Below, in pieces: positions 9,846 to 18,519 of a DNA stretch of 64,000 nt. Below the pieces are notes generated by a model, which was not told the origin of the DNA, searched no databases, and saw only the letters and a list, made by a program, of their open reading frames with translations. Position 1 is the first letter of the stretch; every line of letters begins with the position of its first letter. The translations under genes were made by a program, and so were the position numbers. Source of the stretch: Streptomyces armeniacus (lineage in GTDB: Bacteria > Actinomycetota > Actinomycetes > Streptomycetales > Streptomycetaceae); contig NZ_CP031320.1 in NCBI RefSeq assembly GCF_003355155.1, positions 2,280,369-2,344,368 on the forward strand, read 5' to 3'.

Positions 9846-11608
9846 CGGGGATGACGGGGACGACGGTCGTTCGAGGGGAAGCGAGGGACACCGCTGTGGA
9901 CGCGACCGTGGCGTGGAGCGAGCTGGTGACGGCCGCCCTGCTGGGCGCCGAGCGGAGAACGCCGCCCGGCGGGAGCGTGACGGCGCTGCTGGACGCGGCG
10001 GCCGTCGAGACCGTGCGGCGCCGGGCCGGAATGCGGCCCACGGCGGCCGGTCCGCGCCTGGACCCCGCACCGGAGGACCACCGTCCGCCGCTCCCGGCCG
10101 CCGCGGCGCAGCGGCTCACGCTGCTGCTCGCGAACCGTTCGGGAGTCGGCGGGAACGGCGGCGGGCGCCGCGGCACCGCGCCGGACCTCGCCGAGCTGCT
10201 GCCGCAGTGGCTCGCCGCGGCGAACGAGTACGGCTACCGCGTGCCGGACGCGCAGCTTCCTGACCTGCTCGACGCGGCCCGTGCGCGTACGGATCTGCGC
10301 CCGCAGTCCCTCACGTTCGCGGGGCCGCGCGGGCTGTGGCTGGCCCGGCTGAACCCGGACTGGAAGTTCGCTCTCCGCAGCGCGGGACCGGTGCACGGGG
10401 CCGCCGGACCGACGCCCGCCGCCGACGACGCCCCGGAGCCGGGCACGGAAGCGGACCTCGGCCCCGCTTCCGGCGCCGATCCTGACGCCGATCCCGACGC
10501 CGAGGCCGTCCAACGGCTCTGGGACGAGGGGCTGTTCTCCGAGCGGGTCACCCTGCTGACCGCCCTGCGGCAGCGCGATCCGGCCGCCGGGCTGGCACTG
10601 CTCGCGCGCTCCTGGTCCGGCGAACGGGCCGAGGACCGGCTGATGTTCCTCGACTCCCTGCGCGGCGGCCTGTCCCCCGAGGACGAGCCCTTCCTGGAGG
10701 AGGCGCTGGCCGACCGCAGCCGTACGGTCCGTGCGACCGCCGCCGAACTGCTGTCCTCGCTCCCCGAGTCGGCGCTGGCGGCCCGGATGGCGGAGCGGGC
10801 CCGCTCCTGCGTGAGCCTGGACCGTACGGGCGGCGGCGTCCGTATCGTCGTCGAGGCGCCGCACGAGTGCGACGCGGCGATGCAGCGCGACGGGGTGAGC
10901 GCGAAGCCGCCGTCCGGGCGTGGCGAACGGGCCTGGTGGCTCGGGCAGTTGGTGGAGGCGGCGCCGCTGGCGGCGTGGACCGGGCGGTTCGGCGGCCGTA
11001 CGCCCGCCGAGATCACCGCGCTGCCGGTGGCCGACGACTGGCGGCAGGACCTGCACGCGGCGTGGTGTCTGGCGGCCGTGCGGCAGCGGGACGCCGAATG
11101 GGCGCGGGCCCTGATCGGCCCGCCGAGTGGCCCGCTCACCGACGGTCCGGGCGACCCGGCGAAGCTGCTGACGGTGCTGCCCGCGGACGAACGTGCCGAC
11201 TGGGCGGCCCGGTTCATCGCGGCACACGGGCTGTCGGAGGCGTTCCGAATACTCGGGGTGTGCGCGCTGCCCTGGTCGGATCCACTGGGCCGCGCGGTGG
11301 TGGACGCCCTGGAGATCGCGCGGGACGCGGGCAGTTACCCGTGGAGCTTCAGCGGGGTGATGGGCCTCGCGGAGCGCTGTCTCGACCCTGCGGACGCGGA
11401 CCGGCTGGCGCCCCTGGCGGCCGTTCCGGATGAGCCGGAGGACGGCTCACCCGGTGCCGGGAGCTACTGGTCGGAAGCCTTCCAGCGGCTGGTGTCCACG
11501 CTGCGGCTGCGCGCGGTGATGCTGGCCGAGCTGCGCGGCGAGGACGGCGGCGGGAAGGAACCGGCTGACGGGGAGGGCCCGGCGGACGGGCGCGAGAGCG
11601 CGCCGTAA
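9842..11608 (+). CDS. DUF5691 family HEAT-repeat-like protein
   Basis: This encodes 588 residues from a GTG at 9842 overlapping the SWIM stop; an in-frame ATG at 9851 is an alternative. The body is alpha-helical: LADRSRTVRATAAELLSSLPESALAARM (about 290-320) reads like a HEAT repeat, preceded by FSERVTLLTALRQRDPAAGLALL and followed by a conserved WWLGQLVEAAPLAAW block. Residues about 200-225 are an acidic Asp/Ala/Pro linker. DUF5691 proteins are known from genomes mainly as neighbours of SWIM and MoxR/VWA genes; no activity is established. A scaffold or adaptor within the five-gene block is the simplest inference. The short C-terminal tail is low-complexity. Confidence 0.82.
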   Translation: MTGMTGTTVVRGEARDTAVDATVAWSELVTAALLGAERRTPPGGSVTALLDAAAVETVRRRAGMRPTAAGPRLDPAPEDHRPPLPAAAAQRLTLLLANRSGVGGNGGGRRGTAPDLAELLPQWLAAANEYGYRVPDAQLPDLLDAARARTDLRPQSLTFAGPRGLWLARLNPDWKFALRSAGPVHGAAGPTPAADDAPEPGTEADLGPASGADPDADPDAEAVQRLWDEGLFSERVTLLTALRQRDPAAGLALLARSWSGERAEDRLMFLDSLRGGLSPEDEPFLEEALADRSRTVRATAAELLSSLPESALAARMAERARSCVSLDRTGGGVRIVVEAPHECDAAMQRDGVSAKPPSGRGERAWWLGQLVEAAPLAAWTGRFGGRTPAEITALPVADDWRQDLHAAWCLAAVRQRDAEWARALIGPPSGPLTDGPGDPAKLLTVLPADERADWAARFIAAHGLSEAFRILGVCALPWSDPLGRAVVDALEIARDAGSYPWSFSGVMGLAERCLDPADADRLAPLAAVPDEPEDGSPGAGSYWSEAFQRLVSTLRLRAVMLAELRGEDGGGKEPADGEGPADGRESAP

Positions 11609-11646
11609 CCGGCCGGGGCTCGTACCGCCTGCGGGCTCAAGACCCC

Positions 11647-11700
11647 GGGGACACAAGGGCCCCAGGGACACAAGGGCTCCGAGGTTCAAGGACCCCGGGG
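11647..11700. repeat. Short direct repeats 3' of DUF5691
   Basis: GGGACACAAGGGC occurs at 11648-11660 and 11665-11677, and GACCCCGGGG at 11641 and 11691. They lie between the convergent DUF5691 and icmB genes and may be a degenerate transcript-end structure. Confidence 0.4.
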
Positions 11701-11732
11701 GCTCAGGGGCTCCGGGCGCGCGGGGCCGACGG

Positions 11733-12143
11733 TCAGGCGGCCACCGGGCGTACGTGGCTGCGGACCCACTCCACGACCTCGGTCGTCGGCGCGCCCGGCG
11801 TGAAGATCTCCGCCACGCCCTGGGCCTTCAGCGGCGCGATGTCGTCCTCCGGGATGATCCCGCCGCCGAACACCTTGATGTCCTCGGCCTCGCGCTCCCG
11901 CAGCAGCTCGAGCACCTTCGCGAAGAGCGTGTTGTGCGCGCCCGAGAGGATCGACAGGCCGATGGCGTCGGCGTCCTCCTGGATCGCCGTGTCCACGATC
12001 TGCTCGGGTGTCTGGTGCAGCCCGGTGTAGATGACCTCCATACCGGCGTCACGCAGCGCCCGCGCGATGACCTTGGCCCCGCGGTCGTGGCCGTCGAGAC
12101 CCGGCTTGGCGACCACCACCCGGATCGGACCCGACACACCCAT
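11733..12143 (-). CDS. icmB: Cobalamin-binding small subunit of an acyl-CoA mutase (isobutyryl-CoA mutase type)
   Basis: This encodes 136 residues from the ATG at 12143 (GGAGG five nt upstream; the preceding GTG at 12146 is also possible). It is a stand-alone B12-binding domain: [13 protein letters not shown] carries the DxHxxG motif (D17-G-H19-D-R-G22) in which His is the lower cobalt ligand. SGAHN and [10 protein letters not shown] are the other cobalamin-pocket signatures. Length and sequence match IcmB, the small subunit of streptomycete isobutyryl-CoA mutase, which with a separate large subunit interconverts isobutyryl- and n-butyryl-CoA for polyketide precursors. It could instead serve another mutase large subunit; no large subunit is present here. 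Confidence 0.82.
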   Translation of the reverse strand: MGVSGPIRVVVAKPGLDGHDRGAKVIARALRDAGMEVIYTGLHQTPEQIVDTAIQEDADAIGLSILSGAHNTLFAKVLELLREREAEDIKVFGGGIIPEDDIAPLKAQGVAEIFTPGAPTTEVVEWVRSHVRPVAA

Positions 12144-12597
12144 CACTGCCTCCATCTGCGACGGCACCCCCGGCAGCGGCCGCGGTCGCCCGGCTGCCCG
12201 GCGCTGCCACGGCTCGGCCTGCCGAAGTTAACGAACGTTGTCTCGCCAGCATCCCGCATCCCGCTCGGTTCGGGGTGGGGAGGGAGGGGGAAATCACACA
12301 GACGGACACACGCGGCTACGCCGTGCGACCGCGCGATCCGCCCGGGTGTCCGCCCCGGCATCCGTTCCGGCTCGCGGAGTACGCGTACGGAGTTCGCGGA
12401 GAAACGCCCGAGCGGCATTCTGATCCCCCGGCAATATCGAACATAAATAGAACACCCCGCCGAGTACGGGCCCGCAGTCCGCCGAAAGGCGGCTGAATGC
12501 CCGGTTATTGGGGGCCGGAAACCCGCGGAAGATTGTCGCCATCGCATACCGCCGGGTACAGTCGCCTCGCTGCTCCGCCCCTGCCGTCGAGGCGAAA
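12144..12597. other. 454-nt divergent intergenic region between icmB and an M23 peptidase gene
   Basis: No coding potential is convincing. It contains AACGAACGTT (12230-12239) and an A/T-richer patch (about 12430-12460). A candidate vegetative promoter for the peptidase gene is TTGTCG (12533-12538), 18 nt, TACAGT (12557-12562). Confidence 0.4.
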
Positions 12598-14349
12598 GTG
12601 AAGTTGGTGGTGAACGACCCTCACCCGTCGGGAAACTCCTTCCCGGCCGACCCCGCTGCCGACTTCTCGTACTCGGCCTACGACACCGGCTCTTACGTGC
12701 AGGCGCCGTACGGCACGACTTACGAGACCGGCGGCTACCCCGTCACCGGGTACGACGGTTACGCCACCGGCGCGTTCAGCGATCTCGCCGCCGTCGCCTA
12801 CGGCGACGGAGACCCGCTCTTCGGCTCCCTTCCGGACGCCCAGGGCGCGGGGGCGTACGACACCGGCGCGTACCCTGCCGGCACGTACCCCGGCGACGCG
12901 TACGCCATGGGGGCCTACGCCACCGGCACGTACGACGAGACCGGCGCGTACGCCACGGGCCAGTACGCCAACGGTGCGTACGACAGCGGCTCCTACCCCG
13001 TCACCGGCTACGACACGGGCGGTTACGACACCGGCGGCTACGACAGCGCGCTCTGGTCCGAGACCGGGTACCCGGCCGCCGGCGCCATCCCGCAGCAGTA
13101 CCACCCCGAGCAGTCCGACTACGGCGCCCCGGCCACCGCCGATGCCACCGGGCACTGGGACGCGAGCGCGTACGCCGCACCCCAGTGGGACTCGGGCGCG
13201 TACGACGCGTACGAGACCGGCGGTTACGACACCGGTGGTTACGAGAACGCCGCGCTGTACGAGACCGGCGGCCACGACTCCACCTCCTGGGGCACCGCCA
13301 CCTTCGACACCGGCGAGGGCGCGGCGTACGGCCGGCCGGAGTACGACGGCGCCGCCTACGGCCAACACCCGTACGAGCACGAGCCGTTCACCGAGCAGCC
13401 GTTCACCGAGCAGCCGTTCACCGAGCAGCCGTTTACAGAGCAGCCCTACGACGAGCGGCCGTACGACGAGCACGCCGCGCAGGCGCCCGACGCCAACGGC
13501 TTCGACCCGGAGCCCGAGCAGGGCCCGGCCGACGCCGAACACCCCGACGCCGAGCCCGTACTGACTCCGGCGGCTCCGCTCGCCGGGTCGCCCAGCGGCC
13601 GCGGCCGCCGCCGTTCGCCGAGGCCGCGGCGCTCCGCGCTGCTCACCGTCGCCGCGCCCTCCGTGGCCGTCCTCGGTGTGGCGGGCATCGCCGCAGCCTC
13701 CGTCACCGGTGTCTCGGGCGACAGCGGCGACGGCGAGGGCGGTGAGACGACCACGCAGGCGTCGCCCGACCGCGAGGTCAAGCCGACGCCCGCCAACAAC
13801 AAGCTCGACACCCAGCTCGCCGGACTCTCCGCCGACGCCGACGACTTCGCCGACCGCGCCAGCCGTACGCAGGAGCGCATCGACCTCAAGAAGCGCAAGG
13901 CAGAGGAGCGCGAGCGCAAGGCGGCCGAGGCGGCGCGCAAGGAGGCCATGCGGCCGAAGTTCGCCGCGCCGGTGGAAGGCACCGGGATCAGCGCGCAGTA
14001 CGGGCAGGCGGGTGTGAACTGGATGTCGGTGCACTCCGGCATCGACTTCCCGGCCAGCTACGGCACGGCCGTGAAGGCCGCCACGGACGGCACCGTGACC
14101 ACCAAGTGGGGCGGTTCCTACGGCAACATGGCCATCGTGACCGCGGAGGACGGCACGGAGACGTGGTACTGCCATCTCAGCAGTACCAAGATCCGTTCCG
14201 GCTCGGTCAAGGCCGGTGACGTGATCGCCTACTCCGGGAACTCCGGCAACTCCACCGGGCCGCACCTACACTTCGAGGTACGGCCCGGCGGCGGTTCCGC
14301 GGTCGACCCGATGCCGTGGTTCCGCTCGCACGGCATCGAGCCGGGCTAG
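12598..14349 (+). CDS. M23 family peptidase with Tyr/Gly repeat N-terminus and membrane anchor
   Basis: This encodes 583 residues from the GTG at 12598 (GAGG 5 nt upstream); a GTG at 12610 giving VNDPHPSG is nearly as good. The first 300 residues are a disordered Y-D-T-G-x-Y type repeat region, then four FTEQP copies. A basic stretch RRRSPRPRRSALL precedes a single hydrophobic helix (VAAPSVAVLGVAGIAAASV), and then comes a coiled coil rich in Lys, Arg and Glu. The C-terminal 130 residues are a LytM/M23 domain with the HSGID metal motif and HLHFEV, normally cutting peptidoglycan cross-links. The long N-terminus is predicted cytoplasmic, which is unusual for an M23 enzyme. Wall remodelling is the likely role. 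Confidence 0.87.
   Translation: MKLVVNDPHPSGNSFPADPAADFSYSAYDTGSYVQAPYGTTYETGGYPVTGYDGYATGAFSDLAAVAYGDGDPLFGSLPDAQGAGAYDTGAYPAGTYPGDAYAMGAYATGTYDETGAYATGQYANGAYDSGSYPVTGYDTGGYDTGGYDSALWSETGYPAAGAIPQQYHPEQSDYGAPATADATGHWDASAYAAPQWDSGAYDAYETGGYDTGGYENAALYETGGHDSTSWGTATFDTGEGAAYGRPEYDGAAYGQHPYEHEPFTEQPFTEQPFTEQPFTEQPYDERPYDEHAAQAPDANGFDPEPEQGPADAEHPDAEPVLTPAAPLAGSPSGRGRRRSPRPRRSALLTVAAPSVAVLGVAGIAAASVTGVSGDSGDGEGGETTTQASPDREVKPTPANNKLDTQLAGLSADADDFADRASRTQERIDLKKRKAEERERKAAEAARKEAMRPKFAAPVEGTGISAQYGQAGVNWMSVHSGIDFPASYGTAVKAATDGTVTTKWGGSYGNMAIVTAEDGTETWYCHLSSTKIRSGSVKAGDVIAYSGNSGNSTGPHLHFEVRPGGGSAVDPMPWFRSHGIEPG
13384..13443. repeat. Four tandem 15-nt units encoding FTEQP
   Basis: The unit ccgttcaccgagcag is repeated four times in frame; the last copy has diverged at the third positions (gtttacagag). 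It forms part of the disordered N-terminus of the M23 peptidase. Confidence 0.9.
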
Positions 14350-14370
14350 CCCGCCGGGGGTCAGTCCGCC

Positions 14371-14406
14371 GGGTCAGCCCGCAAGCCGGTCCCGCCGGGC
14401 TGACCC
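14371..14406. terminator. Hairpin between convergent M23 peptidase and pcrA
   Basis: GGGTCAGCCCG (14371-14381) pairs perfectly with CGGGCTGACCC (14396-14406) across a 14-nt loop. It lies between two convergent stops and lacks a T run, as usual in streptomycetes. Confidence 0.65.
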
Positions 14407-14484
14407 ACGAGCCGTTCCGCGAGTCCGCAAGCCGTTCCGAGAACCGGCCCGCGAGTCCGCGGACCGGCCCGCCGCCGGTCCCGG

Positions 14485-16983
14485 TTACAGCTTCTCCACC
14501 GGCGCGTACCGCAGCAGCAGCCGCTTCGGCTTCTCGTCGCCGAAGTCGATCGTCGCCTCGGCGTTGTCCCCGCTGCCCTTGACGCCCATGACGGTGCCCA
14601 GCCCGAAGCTGTCGTGCGTGACCCGGTCGCCCACCGACAGCGCCACGACGGGCCGTTCGGTGGCCCGCCTGGTCGCGAAGCCGCTCGGGCCGCGGCGCCC
14701 GCCCGCGGACGGTGACGCGAACGAGGTGGTGATCCCGGACGTCGGCGCCATCCCGCCGCCGCCACCGGCAGCGCCGGCGCCCCCGGCAGCCGCACCCGTA
14801 CGCTTCCACTCCACGTACTGGTCGGGAATCTCCTCCAGGAAGCGGGACGGCGGATTGTACGAGGGCTGCCCCCATACGCTCCGCATCACCGAGCGCGTGA
14901 GATAGAGCCGTTCGCGGGCGCGCGTGATTCCGACGTACGCGAGCCGCCGCTCCTCTTCCAGCTCCTTCGTCTGGCCCAGTGCCCGCATGTGCGGGAACAC
15001 GCCGTCCTCCAGTCCGGTGAGGAACACCGTGGGGAATTCGAGGCCTTTCGCGGTGTGCAGCGTCATCAGCGTGATGACACCCGAACTGTCCTCGCCCTCA
15101 CCCTCGTCGGGAATCTGGTCGGAATCGGCGACGAGTGCGACCTGCTCCAGGAATTCGGCGAGCGTTCCGGGATTGTCCTCGCCCCGGTCCTGCTCGAATT
15201 CGAGGGCGACGGCGGCGAGTTCCTGGAGGTTCTCCACCCGGGTCTCGTCCTGCGGGTCGGTGGAAGCCTGCAGCTCAGCGAGGTACCCGGTCTGCTCCAG
15301 GACGGCTTCGAGGACGGTGGCCGGGCCGGCGCCGGATTCGACGATCGTCCGCAGCTCCTCCATCAGCGTGTTGAACCGCTTGACCGCGTTCGCCGAACGG
15401 GCCGCCATTCCGTACGCCTCCTCGACCCGCACCAGCGCCTGCGGAAAGGTGATCTTCTCGCGCAGGGAGAGGGCGTCGATCATCGCCTCGGCGCGTTCTC
15501 CGATGCCGCGCTTCGGCACGTTGAGAATGCGCCGCAGCGGCACGGCGTCCTCCGGATTCGCCAGCACCCGGAGATAGGCGAGCACATCACGGACTTCGCG
15601 GCGTTCGTAGAAGCGGACGCCGCCGACCACTTTGTACGGCAGCCCGACCCGGATGAAGATCTCCTCGAATACACGGGACTGCGCGTTCGTGCGGTAGAAG
15701 ACGGCGACGTCGCTCGCCTTCGTCTCGCCCGCGTCCGTGAGACGGTCTATCTCCTCGGCCACGAACTGCGCCTCGTCGTGCTCCGTGTCCGCGACATACC
15801 CGGAGATACGGGCACCCTCGCCGGCCTGCGTCCAGAGGTTCTTCGGGCGGCGGTTCTCGTTGCGCTCGATCACCGCGTTCGCCGCGGACAGGATCGTCTG
15901 CGTGGAGCGGTAGTTCTGCTCCAGGAGGATGGTCGTGGCGTCCGGGTAGTCCTCTTCGAACTGGAGGATGTTGCGGATGGTCGCGCCGCGGAACGCGTAG
16001 ATCGACTGGTCCGCGTCGCCGACGACGCACAGCTCCGCGCGCTCCTGCCCCGGCTCCGGCTCGCCGGTCCCGACGAGCTCCCTGACCAGGGTGTACTGCG
16101 CGTGGTTGGTGTCCTGGTACTCGTCGACGAGCACGTGCCGGAACCGCCGCCGGTAGTGCTCGGCGACGTCCGGGAACGCCTGCAGCAGGTGCACCGTCGT
16201 CATGATGATGTCGTCGAAGTCCAGGGCGTTGGCCTCGCGGAGCCGCGCCTGGTACATCGCGTACGCCTCGGCGAGGGTCTTCTCGAAACCGTCGGCGGCA
16301 CGGGCCGCGAAGTCCTCCTCGTCGACCAGCTCGTTCTTCAGGTTCGAGACCTTCGCGCTGAACGCCTTCGGCGGGAACCGCTTCGGGTCGAGGTCCAGAT
16401 CCCTGCAGACGAGCGCCATCAGCCGCTTCGAGTCCGCCCCGTCGTAGATCGAGAAGCTGGAGGTGAAGCCGAGCTTCTTGCTCTCCCGGCGGAGGATGCG
16501 GACGCAGGCGCTGTGGAACGTCGACACCCACATCGTCGCCGCGCGCGGGCCCACCAACTCCTCGACGCGGTCCTTCATCTCGCCCGCGGCCTTGTTGGTG
16601 AAGGTGATCGCGAGGATCTGCCCGGAGTGCACGCGCCGCGCGCCCAGCAGATACGCGATCCGGTGCGTGAGCACCCGCGTCTTCCCGGAGCCGGCGCCCG
16701 CGACGATCAGCAGCGGCGAGCCGGTGTGCACGACGGCGGCCCGCTGCTGCTCGTTCATCCCCTCCAGCAGCGCCTCCGGGTCGATCACGGTGCGCGGGGC
16801 GCCGTCGCGGTGGTACGCGTCGCGCCCGCCGCTCCCCGCGAAGGTGCCGGCGAAGAGGTCGTCCGGCACGGGCTCGGAGCCCGTGTCCTCGGGCGTTCCC
16901 TCAGGGGGCGGCGGGGGCGCGTCCGCCTCGGGCTGCTGGTGCTCGAGGTCCGCCAGGAAGCTGTCGTCGAAGAGGCTGCTCAT
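14485..16983 (-). CDS. pcrA: ATP-dependent DNA helicase PcrA/UvrD
   Basis: This encodes 832 residues and is a complete SF1A helicase. After a disordered acidic/proline N-terminus (1-70), the Q-motif region LLEGMNEQQRAAV leads to Walker A VAGAGSGKT (about 94-102). VDEYQDTNHAQY (Walker B/motif II), GDADQSIYAFRGA (motif III), LEQNYRST (motif IV), TLHTAKGLEFPTVFLTG (motif V) and VGITRARERLYL (motif VI) are all intact. The C-terminus ends in a Tudor-like domain (VGDRVTHDSFGLGTVMGVKG). PcrA/UvrD unwinds DNA in nucleotide excision repair and clears replication-transcription conflicts. A damage-type promoter is centred about 25 nt upstream of the ATG. Confidence 0.96.
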   Translation of the reverse strand: MSSLFDDSFLADLEHQQPEADAPPPPPEGTPEDTGSEPVPDDLFAGTFAGSGGRDAYHRDGAPRTVIDPEALLEGMNEQQRAAVVHTGSPLLIVAGAGSGKTRVLTHRIAYLLGARRVHSGQILAITFTNKAAGEMKDRVEELVGPRAATMWVSTFHSACVRILRRESKKLGFTSSFSIYDGADSKRLMALVCRDLDLDPKRFPPKAFSAKVSNLKNELVDEEDFAARAADGFEKTLAEAYAMYQARLREANALDFDDIIMTTVHLLQAFPDVAEHYRRRFRHVLVDEYQDTNHAQYTLVRELVGTGEPEPGQERAELCVVGDADQSIYAFRGATIRNILQFEEDYPDATTILLEQNYRSTQTILSAANAVIERNENRRPKNLWTQAGEGARISGYVADTEHDEAQFVAEEIDRLTDAGETKASDVAVFYRTNAQSRVFEEIFIRVGLPYKVVGGVRFYERREVRDVLAYLRVLANPEDAVPLRRILNVPKRGIGERAEAMIDALSLREKITFPQALVRVEEAYGMAARSANAVKRFNTLMEELRTIVESGAGPATVLEAVLEQTGYLAELQASTDPQDETRVENLQELAAVALEFEQDRGEDNPGTLAEFLEQVALVADSDQIPDEGEGEDSSGVITLMTLHTAKGLEFPTVFLTGLEDGVFPHMRALGQTKELEEERRLAYVGITRARERLYLTRSVMRSVWGQPSYNPPSRFLEEIPDQYVEWKRTGAAAGGAGAAGGGGGMAPTSGITTSFASPSAGGRRGPSGFATRRATERPVVALSVGDRVTHDSFGLGTVMGVKGSGDNAEATIDFGDEKPKRLLLRYAPVEKL

Positions 16984-16992
16984 CGTCGTCCG

Positions 16993-17015
16993 AGTCTAGG
17001 CCGCCGCACTGACAG
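16993..17015 (-). promoter_or_regulatory. PafBC/RecA-NDp promoter of pcrA
   Basis: On the minus strand CTGTCAGTG (17015-17007), an 8-nt spacer and TAGACT (16998-16993) match the RecA-NDp consensus except for the first base. Nine nucleotides separate the -10 from the ATG, so the leader would be at most 2-3 nt. Confidence 0.75.
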
Positions 17016-17124
17016 TCTACGTCCGAGACCGTTGAGGTCACAGAAAGATATCGGACGTATCGAACATCAGCCTTCACATCAGCCCCACACCTTCGCTACC
17101 GTGCCGTGCCAGGTGGCCCGCGCC

Positions 17125-17297
17125 CCCTGTCGGCGAAAGCGTCGACACGGGCTGCCTCCGCCGAGTCCGGCCGCCCCACAGCCGGAGCCGGGGACCCGAC
17201 ACGAACGAGACGGGGTGAATCGGAGCGCGCACCCAGCGTGTTCCGTAGGGCCGCCTTCCGAGGCCCGAACCCGACAGCTAACCCGGTAGGCGGTCCT
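17125..17297 (+). ncRNA. ydaO/yuaA (c-di-AMP) riboswitch of the NlpC/P60 gene
   Basis: The leader ends with AACCCGACAGCTAACCCGGT followed by AGGCGG at about 17270-17293, the highly conserved 3' core of the ydaO class. It is preceded by GCCGGAGCCGGGGACCCGA and GGGGTGAATCGG, the other two conserved blocks in the right order. In streptomycetes this class, which senses cyclic di-AMP, sits in front of cell-wall hydrolase genes such as rpfA and NlpC/P60 enzymes. The gene downstream is exactly such an enzyme. Boundaries are approximate. Confidence 0.87.
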
Positions 17298-17315
17298 TGG
17301 AAGGAGTCGCTGGCC

Positions 17316-18461
17316 TTGGCGTCGCATCGCAAGCCGCGCACCCGGATTCTCCAGTCCGCCACGTCCCGTACCGGCGCGGTGGGGGTCACCACCGCCGCTC
17401 TCGCGTCCGTCACGCTGCTCACCCAGAGCGCGAACGCCGCACCGAACGACAAGGACAAACCGACGCTGGAAGAGGTCAGGAAGAAGGTCGACAAGCTCTA
17501 CCAGCAGGCCGGTTCGAAGACCCAGCAGTACAACGCGGCGAAGGAGAAGACCGACACCCAGCGCGAGAAGGTGGACGGCATCCTCGACGAGGTCGCCAAG
17601 CGCACCGCCAAGGTGAACGACGCGCGCCGCGCCCTCGGCCAGTACGCCGCCGAGCAGTACCGCACCGGCGGCATGACCGGCACCGCGACGCTGCTGCTCA
17701 CCGAGAACCCGCAGGGTTACTTCAGCCAGAAGCAGCTGATGGAGCGGATGACGGGCCGCCAGAAGCAGGCCGTCACCGACTTCGAGGACCGGCAGCGGGA
17801 GGCGGGCGAGAAGCGCGCCGAGGCCACCAGGCAGCTCAGCTCGCTGAGTTCGGCCCAGAAGTCGCTCCAGCAGAGCAAGAAGGACGTCCAGTCCAAGCTC
17901 TCCGAGGCGCGGCAGCTGCTGTCGAAGCTGACCGCCGAGGAGAAGGCGCGGCTCGCGGAGATCGAGCGCAAGAAGCGCGCCGAGGCCGCGCGCAAGGCCC
18001 GTGAGGCGGCGGAGAAGGCACGCGAGGAGGCGGCGGCGCGCGAACGCGAGCGGGAGCGCGAGGACGACACCGACGCTCCCGGCAGCGGCGACCCGGCCCC
18101 GGACACGCCGTCGGGCAAGGTCGACAAGGTACTGGCCTTCGCCAAGGCGCAGTTGGGCAAGCCGTACGTGTGGGGCGCCACCGGCCCCAACTCGTACGAC
18201 TGCTCCGGCTTCACGCAGGACGCCTGGAAGGCCGCCGGGGTCTCACTGCCCCGCGTCACCTACGACCAGGTGAACACCGGGACGAAGATCGCCAAGTCGG
18301 CGATGCAACCGGGCGACCTGGTGTTCTTCTACGACGACATCAGCCACGTCGGGATCTACGTCGGCGGCGGGCAGATGATCCACGCCTCCAAGCCGGGTGA
18401 CGACGTGAAGTACGAGTCGGTGGACTACATGCCGTTCCACAGCGCGGTGCGCCCCGGCTGA
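17316..18461 (+). CDS. Secreted NlpC/P60 peptidoglycan hydrolase with coiled-coil domain (RipA-like)
   Basis: This encodes 381 residues from the TTG at 17316 (AAGGAG 9 nt upstream); the start is fixed by the riboswitch end and by a good signal peptide (MASHRKPRTR...VTTAALASVTLLTQSANA-A). Residues about 48-240 form a long charged coiled coil. A Glu/Arg-rich and then Pro/Asp linker leads to the NlpC/P60 domain from about 267. The catalytic Cys is in SYDCSGF (about 296) and the His in SHVGIY (about 344). Such enzymes cut D-Glu-meso-DAP bonds in stem peptides, and the coiled coil often autoinhibits or binds an FtsEX-like activator. Expression is probably set by c-di-AMP through the leader. Confidence 0.92.
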   Translation: MASHRKPRTRILQSATSRTGAVGVTTAALASVTLLTQSANAAPNDKDKPTLEEVRKKVDKLYQQAGSKTQQYNAAKEKTDTQREKVDGILDEVAKRTAKVNDARRALGQYAAEQYRTGGMTGTATLLLTENPQGYFSQKQLMERMTGRQKQAVTDFEDRQREAGEKRAEATRQLSSLSSAQKSLQQSKKDVQSKLSEARQLLSKLTAEEKARLAEIERKKRAEAARKAREAAEKAREEAAAREREREREDDTDAPGSGDPAPDTPSGKVDKVLAFAKAQLGKPYVWGATGPNSYDCSGFTQDAWKAAGVSLPRVTYDQVNTGTKIAKSAMQPGDLVFFYDDISHVGIYVGGGQMIHASKPGDDVKYESVDYMPFHSAVRPG

Positions 18462-18465
18462 CACC

Positions 18466-18510
18466 CGCCCCGTGCCCGTGCCCGTGCCCGTACGCGTGCG
18501 GCACGGGGCG
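18466..18510. terminator. Bidirectional hairpin between NlpC/P60 and an alpha/beta hydrolase gene
   Basis: CGCCCCGTGCC (18466-18476) pairs with GGCACGGGGCG (18500-18510), an 11-bp stem. The loop carries further cccgtg repeats. Confidence 0.7.
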
Positions 18511-18519
18511 TACGGGCGC

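Noticed and set aside
13384..13443. 15-nt tandem units as a CRISPR or minisatellite element
   Set aside because: In frame inside a coding repeat region with no spacers.
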